A stretch of DNA of 64,000 nt from Paracyclopina nana (GCA_019096065.1 JAGUCH010000009.1:2676001-2740000); one strand, 5' to 3'. Counted from the first letter of the stretch, positions 1-14,012 are shown. Numbers and translations: made by a program. The notes: a model not told the origin generated them from the letters alone.

Positions 1-98
1 ACTACTTTGTGTGAGAACCATCTTTTTTCTGAAGCATGTATATATTTTTGTGTAGACAATAATACTATGTTGACAATTTATAAAATGTGGAAAACAGG

Positions 99-818
99 TC
101 AATTATCATCTTGCCAGTTGGCAATAGCATCCAAGAGTTCATCTTCTTCAGAGTTTGGATCAATGCTGGTCTGGTCATAGTAGAAAGATGTCCTTTCACT
201 AATTGCCGAAGGAAAGTGTACAACATTGGTCTGGTCACTCTGTTGTTGCTGCTGCTGCTGCTGCTGATGTGGAAACTGGTTAAATTGGTGATGCTGAGGC
301 ACAGGGGAGATCATGCTGCTGGCGCTGTAATAGCTTGAAGTCTCATAGCCAGATTCATAGGCGGGCGCCATCAAGTCTACTGGACTGTTGTTGTGGAGGT
401 CATCAGCTGACAACAAGGAGGGTGGCGGACTAACCCGTTCTCCTTTCACACACTGGTCTTCTTCATCCTCTAGGGCTGCCGATCCACCTTTGAGCATTCG
501 CTGTAATGTCTGAATGTAATCCACTGCATGTCTCAGGGTGTCCACCTTGGACATTTTCTTGTGTTTGGCAGCTGACGGAATATGCGAGCGGAGCATTTCA
601 AAGCCGCCATTAACCTGTTTCACCCGGTTTCTCTCGCGGGCATTTCGCCGGGCTACTTTGGCGGGCACGGGGGGCGGAATGGCATAGCCCAGTGTGGGGT
701 GAATGTAGGCCTTTTTCGACTTTTTATTTGAGCTAGTTGTGGTGGTGGAGTCACATAAAAAGTCATGTTGGGCGTTTTTCCTATGGTTTCGCGGTGCCAA
801 GGGCTTCAAGACGGACAT
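99..818 (-). CDS. ASH: Achaete-scute family bHLH transcription factor
   Basis: Single-exon gene of 239 residues starting at ATG 818-816. Proneural class II bHLH factors enter the nucleus, pair with a Daughterless/E protein and bind E-boxes to select neural precursors (family knowledge). The basic region [14 protein letters not shown] lies at residues 57-70 and the helix-loop-helix runs to about 109, with the usual [15 protein letters not shown] second helix. Residues 185-193 are nine glutamines. The C-terminus carries the conserved acidic motif [13 protein letters not shown], whose WQ ending resembles arthropod members. It has a Ser/Tyr-rich linker and no introns, which is usual for the family. 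The 3' UTR leaves the window: no AATAAA is seen in the 98 bases left of the stop. Which paralogue (achaete, scute, asense-like) cannot be decided here. Confidence 0.96.
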   Translation of the reverse strand: MSVLKPLAPRNHRKNAQHDFLCDSTTTTSSNKKSKKAYIHPTLGYAIPPPVPAKVARRNARERNRVKQVNGGFEMLRSHIPSAAKHKKMSKVDTLRHAVDYIQTLQRMLKGGSAALEDEEDQCVKGERVSPPPSLLSADDLHNNSPVDLMAPAYESGYETSSYYSASSMISPVPQHHQFNQFPHQQQQQQQQQSDQTNVVHFPSAISERTSFYYDQTSIDPNSEEDELLDAIANWQDDN

Positions 819-955
819 TTTTGTCAGTTTTGTGTCTGGCGCACTTGGCCTGGTGTGAGGAGCAACTGCTGTTAAACGCGAGTTGTGCTTTGGTGCTCGG
901 GCACGCGCGCTACTCCGCTACTGAGATCAACAGACGCGCTGCGTGCGCAACGGCC

Positions 956-961
956 GACTGA
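956..961 (-). promoter_or_regulatory. Possible initiator (TCAGTC) of the achaete-scute gene
   Basis: A TCAGTC initiator match on the minus strand lies about 140 bases upstream of the ATG, at the edge of a GC-richer stretch (about 840-1080). No TATA box sits at the normal distance; a weak TTTAA is about 22 bases upstream. One 6-mer match is weak evidence. Confidence 0.25.
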
Positions 962-1089
962 GCTACAAACGGCGGGTTAAATGAGTTTAGCTCGTGCCAC
1001 TACCACCGTCCTCAGTAAAATTGGCGCACTTTTCGGTTAAGAAGCAATTCTAAGCAGCCAGCCGCGGCTTCTGTGTAAGCTCTGGCTTC

Positions 1090-4000
1090 TGCTTCTCTTT
1101 TTTTTTCACATGTCAAAAAATGTGGGTTTTTTTCTGGGGTGGCCCAAAGGAAGTTTGAGGACTTTATTTTCAAGCTGCTTTTTCAGCCATTTTGCAGCGC
1201 CAAATGTGATTTTCTGAAGGGCATCATGGGCTTTTTAAAAAGTTTTTTCAAGAATCATTTGAGGATTGGGATTGATCTGACAAAAATGGAACTGCATCAG
1301 GCCTTTTGTCGTCAATCAGCGATCATCTATTTTTAATCACCTCGTGACTAATGATGAGTGAGCTTCAAAAAATCCCACACACAAAGAGGGGTCACCCTAA
1401 AAGCAGCAATAATAGGCCTACTTCTTGTAGAGTATCCTGCTGTGACTTACAGCAGTCTTTGCTTATCGAAATGATTAATTGTGGATATCACGACATAATT
1501 TTACTGCTGCTCTGGCTTCAAAAAAGGTGAAATAGGCAATGGCCTGAAATGCCATAAAAGGCAGATCTCATTGTAAATAATTGACCAAAATTCCAGTAGA
1601 ATTTTTTCGGGGCTCGTGCTGAAACTGATCTTTATCAACTCGTCAAAAAAGTGCAGTGGGGGAAATGAAACTTTTCCCCAAGTTCACTTTTACAGACTTC
1701 GCTCTCCTCTTCAACCACTGAGCTTTTAAAAGTGTAGTGTGACTCTAAGAAAAGTCGAACTAAATATTTGACCTACTGCAAAATCCCCCTTATTTTTTCC
1801 ATGTAGAAGTAATTTTTTTTGCATTCTGATGCTCATTTCGGCCGAATTTTGGATAGTGCAATCTTTTTCGGATCACCCTTTATGTTTTCCATGCTGTAAG
1901 ACGCTTCTATTCTGCTGCTGTGAATTGTCATCATGCAGCTTCTGCCAGCTTAAAAAGCTCTTTTCTCTTTATGAACAGTACTTCAAAAATGTGCTCAGTT
2001 TCAGCTTAATGGTCTTGCGCATAAGCAGAGCAAGCTAAGCAGAAGCAGACAAAGGAAACGAGCCTTGTCTCACGTTTCCGGTCCTGAAAAAATATATGTA
2101 TGCCATGCCACCATTCGACTTCTTTAGGCTGCAAAAAGCCAAGCTTTTTAAAAGTTTGCCCTATTTTAAGAAGTGTCGCGCCAAATTGTTGACATATGGC
2201 GGCTATTTTTGAAATTCTCCCAATTGAAAACCAAAATAGCTTGATTTTAAAACTCAATTGATATTTTCTTTTCATCTGGTCAACTCTTTTGTGAGCCCGA
2301 ATTAGCATTATCATCATCAAAATTGAAGCATAGCAAATTGACCCAAAATAAATTCGAACTCGCTCATTCAGAAAAATCAGAGCCGAATTCCATTTTTTAT
2401 TGTCATTTTATTATGGCGACTGTGATGACAAAAAATGCTCAAGGACATTTTATGCTTATCTCACTGATCTAATAATTTTGGAATTATTATTATTCGAGTT
2501 GTTGACCAAAAAAGTGGAGCATACTTGAGCCGCATTTTTTCATATGGTGATGATAAAAAAATATGGTATCTGCTATTATTATAGGCAGGTGTGACAAAGG
2601 CGAGATTGTAAAAAAAGGTAGCATTGATTTTTTGCGTCCCGATCACAAATTCTGCATGACAGTTTAATGCTGCCCTCAAGAGAACACAATTTGACCGAAA
2701 AATCATTATGATTCCTCCACATTTGCATATAATGACCCACCAACACTAATTAGTGCTGATGAACTGACCTTGGAATTGATTTCTTCATTTTGCCACAAAA
2801 AAGGTGATTTACCAGCCTTAAAATGCCCCGTTCATTTACTTAGCAATAAAAGGCACAACATAACTTAAAAAATGGTCTGTAAAAGCTTTCAAATTGCTTT
2901 TCAATTTTGCAGCCTGATTCATAAAAAACCGAACTGTTTAGTGATTTTAGAGAGTGATCCATAATATCCAAAACTGCATAATTTTGATAACAATTTAACT
3001 AAGAGTTGGACTCTAAATAAAAACGTCGATTTGGGGGATTTTGAGCCGGCTTTTTTTTCGACTCCCCCAGAAAATGTCTCATTTCAAGGCAAATTAAAGC
3101 GGTGGAAAAAAAAGTCCAAGTCGTTCATAAAACTCGAATTAGTCTGTTTGAGGTCCCAATTGGCCACACGTTGACTCCTCAATTGTGACGTGCACACTGG
3201 GCCAAGCTCTCCCTCATTTCCTAAGCTGTCTACTAATTAAAACGCTGCGTTTACTTTTGCTGCCCAGTGTGCATATGGCAGCATATAAATGGTGAAACAA
3301 GTCATTTGAGCCGTTTATCCGTGAAACACGTGTCCTTGGTGCAAGTTCAACCGAAATCATCATCATGGCTGACTTTTTGTGAAATTTGACACGTTTCGGA
3401 TGTCTCTGAATAATCTCTCTCTTGAGAGCAGTTAAAGCTTGTAAAAGGTGTGAAATATTCGCCAAATGACAAATTAATGTCTGATTCAAACAAAAGCGAT
3501 TTCTTTGCTCTTCTTGCAATTTCATAAAAGTTGCACCAGTTTTTTGTTAATCGGTCCCTAATTAAAAAAAAACCTATTCAGTCTTTCCCTTTTCTATGGG
3601 GACAGACTCTACTTTTTCTTTTGGCTCTATGTTTGGATGCTCGCGGTTGTCTATTTTTTCTAAATAATTTGGTTTTTTTATGGAATTCGACTCTAATTTG
3701 TGAAAGTTTGCTATTTTGGGCAAATGAGACCACCAGTTGGAAAAAATGTCGAGAATTAGCCCATTCATTGTTGGACATCTTTTAGAGAGTTTTTCTATTT
3801 CAATTGAGACCTTTAAAATGGGCTGCAGAACACAGTGGGAGCGAATTCCCAAAAATCACAAGCACAGACCTCCCATATCGACATTAATCGCCAAAAATTC
3901 CTCTCTCCGCATTTTTGGGACAATTTTGATGCTAAAAAAACACAAAGAATTGAAAAATTCCTGGCTTAGTGAATTTGGCTGCCATTTTGCAATTAGCTCA

Positions 4001-4360
4001 CATCAATTTGCCAATTTTTATGTGAGTGAATTTCTATTTGGCGGTAGTCATGGCCCCAACCCAATTTGAGAGCCAATCACTTTTTCGCTGCCTTTGAAGT
4101 GCTGCGAAAATTGAATTCAAAATGGCGGCCATCGACCAGCAGCCCAATTTATCTGCCACTTTTTCCGATTAATGACTCGTTCAAACTGATGACATTTCGC
4201 CCTAGAATAATTGCTGCGTTATGGAGCAAAACGCTGATTTTGCTGACAAGGCATAATCACAACCATGTTTTTTATTCGGCCCTTCTCATCTGTTCAAGAT
4301 TCTATTTTAGCCAAAATTGATTTAAAGTGGGACAACTTTGCCAATTGAAACCATGTGTTC
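1090..4360. other. Non-coding upstream region of the achaete-scute gene
   Basis: AT-rich DNA with no open frame that has coding character, splice context or a recognisable protein. No dispersed repeat was recognised. Proneural genes usually have long upstream control regions, so enhancers are likely here, but none can be located by eye. Confidence 0.6.
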
Positions 4361-4851
4361 AAACTGTGGTCAAAAGGGAACAATATGATCTAACTGTCGT
4401 GAAAAGCGACCGTTGACCATTTTGATCAAAAGGGACCACTGCACTGTGGTCAAAAGTACTGTAGTACTGTAGGGACCACTGTAGTCAAAAGGGACCACTG
4501 TAGTCAAAAGGGACCACCGTAGTCAAAGGGGACCACTGTAGTCAAAGGGGACCACTGTAGTCAAAACGACCACTGTCCTTATAGGGGACCACTGTGGTCA
4601 AAAAGGACCTCTTAGGCAAAAAGGGACCACTGTGGTCAAAATGAACCGCTGTGGTAAAAAGGAACCACTGTGGTCAAAAGGAATCACTGTGATCAAAAGG
4701 GACCACTGTGGTCGATAGGGACCACTGCACTGTGGTCGATAGGGACCACTACACTGTGGTCGTTAGGGGACCACTGCACTGTGGTCGATAGGGACCACTG
4801 CACTATGGTCAATAGGGGACACTGAGGTCAAAAAGGACCACTTTTATCTTA
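4361..4851. repeat. Minisatellite, 18-20 bp unit
   Basis: About 25 imperfect tandem copies of a unit close to GGGACCACTGTGGTCAAAA. The first third is degenerate. Later copies gain a CTGCA insertion (ACCACTGCACTGTGGTC) and a GATAGGGACC variant. Each unit holds the palindrome GACCACTGTGGTC, so single strands can form small hairpins. No gene overlaps it. Confidence 0.93.
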
Positions 4852-7800
4852 CTAATTGCAGAAAGGATACTCGCTTCCAAAATCTCAAAAGAGCTCCATA
4901 GCATAGGTAACACTTGTGTGTAGGGCAAAGATCTATAAGGGACACGTTGTGTGTAGCAGTTTCCTCTGAAGTAGATGATGGCCACAATTTTTTGATTAGT
5001 CCCACGGTTTCAAGGACACATTTTGGACCAATTATAGCTGCATCCCTCTACAAAACTGTTTCTCACCCCCCTCAAATTGTTGCCATAACAATTTCAGTAC
5101 TTGTTTTTTCATATTGGCAAATCAGCGAAGCAAAGCAATATATCTAGAATACTATGGCAACGAACTAATATAGTGGCCTCTCAATTTTTCAATCTCAATT
5201 TCCCAAAGTGCAACAAATCTGTTGTCCCTCATATTCAATTGCAGCAGGATGTAATTTCCAAAATTAATTATGGCTCGAATCTTATTTGAAATTGATCATG
5301 ACAGATTTCGTGCATTTTTCAGTGCACTTTTGCAATGGACCGAAAATAGTCCCTTTTTATGTTTTTCATGATATTCTGAATTGAGCCATTTTTTAATTAC
5401 AGGGTCTCAGAAACACGTGGACTTTTTTATGTTTTCCATGAGATGACCGCTCGAGCATAATATAATGACCCAAATTTAATTGCTGCCAATTATCTGGCTA
5501 TTAATTGAAACTCTGCCCCTTAAAAAGTTCAAATTTGGCGCCAAAATGTGACGATAGTTATCAATTTTAAGCCGCTCATCAACATGTAGCTATTCAACTG
5601 ATGCTTTTCTCTTTTTGAATTCCAATGATTTAGATCTGGTTTTTTTCCCTTTGTCAATTCCTGCATAATTGGCATTTTTTGTTGTGGACTGTGGATAATT
5701 TTCGCGGATTTTGCTGAGGGCTTGAATAAATTAAGAATGGATGTGTGGTCATCATCCCAGCATAATAAATCTGACCCCACCCTTGATTCAAGTATGAAAA
5801 AGTGTCCAACTATTTCGGTGTTTTGCAGGACAATTATTAATGATCATCCTTAGAGGGAGAGAGATGATAAATGGTGAATTTTTCGTCCTGTTATTTTGAA
5901 TATGCTACTGCTACTGCTTGCCACATGATATCCCCTGATTAAAGCCAGCTTAATCAACAAATTCTATCTAGGAGTTATTAATGATGACATGCCAGCTTGA
6001 CACATTCTTCAAAACATTCTATTTTTGTGGCTAAAAATTGATCTGGAAGCGCTGGAAATCTGAACGCGCTACCCAAAAGAGATGCCGTACATCATTACAG
6101 CATTGCTTGAATTAAGGCATTTTTACGATTTCTCTTGTTATCATTTTTGCAATTTCAGAAACAGTTAAAAAAGAGCGAATTTAAGGACCAGCGTAGCATT
6201 ATTTGTGCGTAAAAGTTAGTTTGATAGTGCTATAAAATCGTAAGGAGATACAGATCATTTTGGCCTTGCTACAGATTATACCTTTATACTGTTTGGATTT
6301 CAAAGGGAAAAAGTTCACTAAAGGGAGAAATTCCTCAAAAAAAGCATTGTTGCTTAATCGAGTGGAAACAAGGGGGACACAAAAGAGAGCCAAATTGTGA
6401 CGAGAAAAGCCATGCTAATCTTAAAAAATTGCATAGCAGAATGACATCATTTGTCTGATTTTCCCCCCGCCTGAAAACATGCAAAGACTGGCAATTATTT
6501 AAGATTGTACTAGAGAAAAGTCCCATTTTGTCATCAATTGGCGCGAATTCCTGTGGACATTTTCACACATTCTTTGAGGAGATTTGAACGCTCGAAAAAT
6601 TCCGGGTCAATTTGTCACAGAATTTATCAGATCTGAGGAAAACCAGGCTAATGATTTTTTCGTTCACTATTTGACTACTACAACATTTTTTTGCTCATTC
6701 TTTATCAATTTGTTTCAGTCACAACCATAAAAAGCATCATTAAAAAGAATGGTTTTAATAATAGGAGCAGCCTAATTTATGGCCATTCTTCTTGATTTAG
6801 AGCCAAAATTGAATTTAATCCTTAAAAAACAATGGAAAAACATTATGATATGAAATTATTCATTGCAAATTGGGCTTATTTCAGTAGGAAATGGCAAAAA
6901 GGGCAATAGTCAAAATGCACTTCTTTTTTTTTGGATCAAATCTGGATCTCCAAATGCATTTTTGCATTATTGCACTCTACAATAAAAAGGTTCCAGCTCG
7001 GTGGTAATCAATCCAAAACTGCATATTTTAACAGATTATGATCTGAACTTCTCACCTATGAACTAAAGAGCCATTCAAGCATAAAAGCGAAGCAAACAAC
7101 CAAATCTCTTGACCACAAGAAAATATCAAGTCTTACTTCTCTCCGACCAGACACACACATGCATTATGTTATTAGCATGTTGGTTGGTCGGGTGTTTACC
7201 TCCTCCTCAGAGCAGCAGCAAATAATAATAATGGCTGGTCTTTGGTCAATTCTTCATCATCATGAATGGTGGCATCACTAAATAACATAGGGGAAGCTTC
7301 ATGTTCAACCAGCGAAGATCCGTTGTTATGTTGTCATGAAGAGAGGGGAGCAAGACGTTGGTTTGCACACTGTGCAAACCTGCTCTTTTGCCCCCACTAT
7401 TTTTCCAAATACAGTAAAAAAGTTATTTCTTGAAAAAAACCTTAGCTTCAAAAATTAGGAAATATTCCCTTCTTTTTCTCGGGTGAACATAAAAATTGTA
7501 TTGGTTGGTGGGGATTAAACTAAAAAAATTCTAGTCGGGGGTTTACTTTTATTTATAGATATTCATCAAAAGATGAAGAAGTTCAGCTCGTTTTGCTTGA
7601 GTCCCATTCGTGGGAAAATTGCTCTGCTCATGTGTGACTTGGCATGCGCCAAAAGTGCTCCTTTTTTTAAAAAAAAATAACCATCTTCTTGTTGATCCAT
7701 CTTTTTCTAAAAGGAAATGGAACATCCTGCTCTAGGCTGAGTTTCTGTAACTTTTTGGCTGACTTTTTAAATTGTGGAAGTGGTGAAAATTTCTCAGAGG

Positions 7801-8379
7801 GAGAAGCAACAGGTTGAAATGTCAGCTGATGTTGATCTCGAGATCATTCCGCTGATATTCATTTCCTTTTGGCTTTAAAAAAACAACAAAGAAGAATTCC
7901 GTTTGTTATTTGAACTGTGTTTGACCCCGATCATAAGAATTGACCCTGATTTGAGTACTATTTCCATTTAGTCACGATGAAAGATGAAACCTTTTCAGTC
8001 TAGACTGGACCCACCATATTGCACACGTGCCAAAATTCGCCAAAAATAAAACTGACCGGATATACATACACATTATGCTCTAATATATCACAGCTACCAT
8101 GTGCAGACTAATTATCCTATGGACTTAATTAATCACACGATTGTCAGCCACTTTTTGGCATTAAAGTGCTCCAGCTTGATCAGCCCTTGTTTTTATCTGC
8201 CTACTGCGGTTGATGTTAGAATTAGTAACATGACACGTTTTGGACAAAGGGTTGAAAAAGTGCATGAAATTATTGTATGGATCATTTAAGACTCATAAAG
8301 TTGAAGGTTAAAAGCAAAGAAGCAAAGAAGTAAGAGTTGTTTATTTCAAATAAGACTTTCATAAAAGAAACTCTGGAAT
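4852..8379. other. Non-coding AT-rich DNA
   Basis: No exon, RNA gene or mobile element was recognised. Open frames here are short and lack coding composition. ATAATAATAATG and CATCATCATG microsatellite traces occur near 7220-7265. Confidence 0.5.
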
Positions 8380-8876
8380 ATGACTCTCTCGGTCACGCAG
8401 AAAAGAGAGCATCAATAGAGGGAATCTCAACCAAAACTCTCAGCACTCTCTGTAAAATTAAGAGACTCTCAGCACTTACAGTAAAATTAAGAGAGTCATA
8501 GCAAAGAAACTCTCAGTAAAGCGACTCAGTAAAGAGACATGCACCCAGTTAAGAAACTCTCAATAAAGAGACTCTCAGTAGAAAGACTCTCAGTAGAGAG
8601 ACTCTCAGTAGAAAGACTCTCAGTAGAGAGACTCTCAGTAGAGAGACTCTCAGTAGAGAGACTCTCAGTAGAGAGACTCTCAGAAGAAAGACTCTCAGTA
8701 TGCAGTAGAGAGACTCTCAGTAGAAAGACTCTCAGTAGAGAGACTCTCAGTAGAGACTCTCAGTAGAGACTCTCAGTAAAAAGACTCAGAAAGTAGACTC
8801 CCAGTGAAGACACTCTCAGTAAAGAGACTGTCAATAAAGAGACTCAGTAGAGAGAATCTTAGTAAAATGACTCAGC
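8380..8876. repeat. Minisatellite, 15 bp unit
   Basis: Core array at about 8566-8770 of a 15-base unit, AGAGACTCTCAGTAG, nearly perfect over about a dozen copies. It decays into 10-16 base variants on both sides (8395-8560 and 8770-8870). The unit includes the palindrome GAGACTCTC. An open frame that reads as repeated RLSVE is only the translation of the array. Confidence 0.94.
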
Positions 8877-11800
8877 GGATTTTAAGATATCCTACAAGTG
8901 GAAGACATGGTAAAATATTAAGAAGCACAAATAAGCTGAGATTATGACTCAATTGAAAATTCTTCAGTGGTTTTTGTTTGTCTCCTCCGTATAAGCGTTT
9001 TTTGCTGCTCGCTCACACGCGAATTCCTCTGCGGATTTTGACCTCGGTGAGGTTCACGTTTCAAGGACAGGAGGGTTCATTCGTCATTTTTCACGTATGC
9101 AAAAGAGGAGACACTTGTGTCAGTGTCACACTTTGACCGGAAACTCATCTTCACGCCTAAAGACATTTTCAACTGAAAATTGGATGAAATACAAGAAGAA
9201 CGCCAGTGTCAAAAATTTGAATTATATCTGCCATATGCAGCCAGAGACCAAAAAATGAGCATTTAGTCCAAAAGTGTTCAGTGGAAGAGAGTAATCCAAA
9301 TTTTTTCATGTCTCTCAGTGGGATCTTCCAAAAATGAAGCGATTAACATTTTTTTCTTCTTTGTTGGCAAGGATCATTGATTTTTTTAAAGCCCTCGCGT
9401 CTTTTTGCAGTAGCATTTCTGGGGCCATTTAATGAAGCTTGGCTCACTGTGAGGTAACTGGCACCCAAAACCCTACATAATACTTTTTGAGCTTCTTGCC
9501 GCCTAAAAAAGCCAAATCAATTGAATACCTATTTTTCATTCGTCATTTTTGATGGGTTTTTTTCAGTTCTTCCCTCGCTGTGATTTTGCATTTGGGAGGT
9601 CTCTTTTTGTCCCAGATTTATTGATTGGACTCATTGCCCTGCGGAATTCCAATGAATTAACTTAAAAAAGAAACAAAAAACAAAGCCAGCCGCCGCAAAA
9701 AGCTTTTTTGACCATAAAATCTGATCAAATTGAGCACAGCGCGGTAAAACCTGTGTAAATTGAGCCAGCACAGCGCGGCGTTTCAATTACAAACACACGC
9801 CCATTGTGCATGAGCTCTTAATAGTCAATCGCACCTTGAATGGTCAGCATTTTTTCCAGTCTAGACATTTTAGTAGGTAAACGTGCTTAGTGGCCTAATT
9901 GATGTGTTAAAACAGGCTTAAAAAATAGTCGTTAATGCTTCCATCAGATTCCATCATATGCACTTATCACTCCGCTTTTTTATGCTATTTGAGTAACTGT
10001 CTGATGCAAGTCTGATGAGATGCAATTAGTAATCTTGAGGTTTGGCTGAAATTGCTGAGATTGCTGACTCTACAGCTACTGAGTGTTAGTGAGACTCTAT
10101 GATAATTCATAGGACTGAAGGGATATTGCAAGCTCATTAGTTTGTGTGATCTGCTTCTGCAGCTTTAGTGTAACTTGTGACTCAAAGAGATACTGAGACT
10201 GTAAAAAAAAAGTTATTGAGATTTTTGAGCCTCCTAAAGCACCGCATATGTATAGAAAAATGAGTAGCCAACAAGCAAGAAGCCTCAAATGACAAATAAT
10301 AATCCTTATCTTATCTGAACTGGGAGAAAAATATGTTTTTGACGTGAAAAAAATGGTGTGTCCAGATCTGGGGTCAAATTAATGACTACTTTGAGATATC
10401 ATCTCAAGTGGAAAAGGCGCCCATAAATAAATCGGTGTTTGGCCAATCAAACAAAAAGTGCAAGTCATTGTTAGGCCCAATCAATCAAGTTTGGTTAGGC
10501 CTACCTTTTCTATAGTATAATTGATTTTTGCCAATGTTTGCCATAAGCTAGTCTTTGAACACGTGTTTTTTGTCTGTCCCAAATTAGTGTACACAATCTC
10601 AGATTACCAAAGGAGAAAAACGTTCAGGTTCTCACCCCATAAATTGAGAAATTTCACCATTTTCTTGGAAACCCTCTCAAAATTGTGAGCATTTTGCTAC
10701 CTCCTTATCTTATTTAAACTGCAGCCAAAATAAGGAGTAGAATGTCCAATTAAAAATGATCTTGCTCCTCATAAATCAATGAAATTCTGGCATTTTTGAA
10801 GAGCTTGGGCTTCTTTTGCAAACTGCAACGTTTGATGGATTTTTTAAATGAGCAGCCAGCTTGCAAAAATCATTATTGATTAAATGACCTCCAAAAATGT
10901 AAGTGCAAAATAACCAAACTGGTTTTGCTTTTGCAGCGCAATTTAATAACTTTGCTTTATAGCAGCTAAAATCACCAATTCCTCTCAAATTGGATAGCTA
11001 AAAACCAAGCCGATTTTGATGAGTAATCCCAGTGTTGATAATGTCGTTTTTCTCCTTAATAAATCTTTCATTTCGCGAGATTTTTATCCACAAACCAGTT
11101 GTTAAAGGGCTAACCTTTCAAAAAGCCATCAGTTCTTATCAAATGCATGCAAACAGTGATCATTAGTGAGCTCAATATCGTTGAATTTGTTTCACCTGAA
11201 GCCTAAAAAATTGAATGAAAGTCGCCAATTCGAAAATTATACTCTCACTGCAAATTAATTTACAGCTGTGAAAACAAATGCTGAAGTTTTTGATAAATCC
11301 AAAATATTTTTAATTTGGTTAAAAATGGCATCGACGGCAAAATATGCTATAATTCACCCATAAAAATGCACAGCTCTAAGTTGATTTATCGGAGCCATTC
11401 TCAAGGTGCCAAAACTCATTGTCAAAACTTCCTGGCATCGACAACCATCAACTGGACTACCAATCAAAGCTGTGCTTGTGAGTCCGGATGAGCTAAAAAT
11501 GGAAGCTCCATAACCTCACTAAGAAACAAGTGAGCCATGATAATAATTCAAATGCCTCATTGGTTTATTTTTCATTTAAAAAGCTTAAAGAATATTGGAA
11601 GCATTGAAATTGTTCTCATTTAAACAGCTTAAAGGATATTGGAAGCATTGAAATTGTTTGCCAACAGCTCAAAGAATATCGTTTGATATCCATAAAACAA
11701 TTAATATTTGCAATGCATCTGGAGATTCAGTGAGTTTTTATTAACAGAATGGACACATAAAAAACAAAAAAAGCTAATTTTCATTCCAGATCCTTTAGTG

Positions 11801-14012
11801 AGAATAGTGCAGCTGAATCAATCCGGAAAGGTGCTGAGAAATAAGAAAACTCAAATATCTGCTTAACCTTCTTTAACAAATCTCCTGCATGATAAAACAA
11901 TCAACTCTTATTTTCTACCAAGCAAATGAAATTTTTAGTGATTGTATCCTCTACATCCACCATCAGCATCAGGAGGAATGAGTTACATAATTTAAAAAAT
12001 ACGTTATCCTGTATTCATATTTGTGAGACATGTTATTTGGTGTTTATAGGAAAAATGTCTGAGCTCATTGGTTCATGAGAACACCTAGGACAAGTATCCA
12101 CTTCAAACTTAAAGCTTGAGTCTTCATGTGATGCTCATCTACTCCAATAAATTATACTATTTTAAAAAGTATGGCTTGTTAATTTGATGATAGTTTAGTA
12201 TAGTAGTTGCATTTAATCTTTTTTGGCAACAAAACTTTTTCATAAAAAAAATTGATTTTGATGATTGCAATTAAGTTTGTTTCCAGATGACAAAACTAAA
12301 ATTGCCTTGCTTCATATTTTTGGTAGCGAGAGGTTGCGTTTGTAAGCTAAAATTGTTCCGTTAGGCAGCGGGAGATTGTCTGCCAATTGCTATTTATAGG
12401 CATATAGCATAAGGCTAAAAAAGTGCACTGTAGATAGTATGTTATTTAGTGTCTACTGTGTCTGTAATGAAAACGAATGACTCGTTTTCTCTCCACATTT
12501 TGCTATTTGTGGATGGTACATTTTGTAGCATATAGAAGAACTTTTCCCAATACTTTTTGGCAAGTCCAGTTTTTTACGAAAGCTCTGGTCTCGACTCTCG
12601 TCGGCAATCAAATCTGATTTATATCCTCTTGGCAAAACATCTAATAAATACAACAAGGTCTCAAGAGGCGCGGCGAAAATGTTCTAAAGAAGAAACAGCT
12701 ATATACACTCATGTGTATCTGATGCAAGTCAGTAAATAAGACCGACTTCATGAAAGCCAATTTTATGAATAATTGATCTGTTTTCGTGGCTGTTATGGTG
12801 ATGATATGGCACTTGGGGGATTTCAGGCCTTAGAAGTCAAATATGGTGCTCATACACAATTAACATGTTTATTTACTGCATGTTATGTCGATGTTATGAA
12901 TTTTTTAATTTTTTGGGGGGAAATCTCAGTCATGTGACTCAATCTATGTTTTCAGATTCACAAATTGAAACGCGCTTCAAAATGCACTAGTATCTTCACG
13001 ACAAGATTTTCAATAATTTGGCTGATGAACGCGTCCGTTCTTCACAAATCAATAGCGAATATGACGATTGCACCATTGCTAAAATATGCACCAAAAGGAA
13101 TTTCCATTGGGAAGAAAACTCAAATGAAAGCCAAATGGAACTGTGGATGAGGTTTTGACCTGTCAAAATACCTTGCTTTAATTCGGCAATTGCCATAGGG
13201 AATAGCTTGCAGCAAAAATTACTTTGGGCCTTACTTCTACAGCGTAGCATACAAGTCTCATTATCTCTCAAGGCTCGCACTAATTCCATAGATACATACT
13301 ATAGAGTGAAGTCTTTTGATAACTTTCCCTTTTCTCTTTTGTGCACGGAATCTCTGGGGAGAGGAATCTTTTCATAGCTTCCACGGATACATCTACTAAA
13401 AATAGTGGTATACACTAGAGCAATTACGAAGGAGAGACATGATTTTGCACCTTCACTGTACTGGAAGCAGCAGCCCTTTTTTGCTTTCATCAAGCTCAGC
13501 AGTGCAGCTGGTGGCAAGCTAGCAACTTTTTATTGAGGCTCTGATGTCACTGTCTGAGCTGAAAGGCTGAAAAAACCCAAAGCTATTGAGAAAGGTTCAA
13601 CCTCATGAATACATCTTAAATACATTCTCACAGGAAAGTTATAAGCAAGCCAGTTGCTGTTTGCTTAAAATTACTGTTATTCCTTCGCCTGAGTGAGCAT
13701 TGCTAACGATAGCAATTGTTCAATGTAGCTGCAGGTATTTGCTATGCCAAGCTCAGTTTTCTTCTCAAGTGATCTCAAATATTTTTGCTGAGTCATTCGT
13801 GTATCATTACAGCTATTGCTGTAGAGTACCTTAGTAGTGCATTTTTAGACTACACCTAGGAAAAATGCGTTTCTCCCAGCAGGATGCGTGCTTACAAACC
13901 TACTACATGGGCACTAATGCGGGTCCAATAATCAATGTCTACATTGCAGTGATTGGCTCCTCTATGTTTGCTTGTATGCAGTTTGTAGTAATGACTATAC
14001 GTATGCCATCTT
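8877..14012. other. Non-coding DNA between minisatellite and first dispersed element
   Basis: No supported gene. A small tandem duplication is listed separately at 11573. Short open frames at 12453-12656 and 12996-13289 (minus) lack start context and matching splice partners. Confidence 0.45.
11573..11685. repeat. Tandem duplication, about 49 bp, two copies and a partial third
   Basis: The segment with GCTTAAAGAATATTGGAAGC followed by ATTGAAATTGTT is repeated directly with few changes. A third partial copy begins ACAGCTCAAAGAATATCG. Confidence 0.8.

Noticed and set aside
87..338. Plus-strand open frame across the achaete-scute gene
   Set aside because: It is the antisense of the real gene; its leucine run is the complement of the CAG glutamine tract.
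8539..8766. Open frame reading as repeated RLSVE
   Set aside because: A 15-base tandem repeat is divisible by three and stays open by itself; there is no start context or flanking coding.
12996..13289. Minus open frame of 97 codons with several cysteines
   Set aside because: No partner exon, no recognisable domain, and composition like its surroundings.
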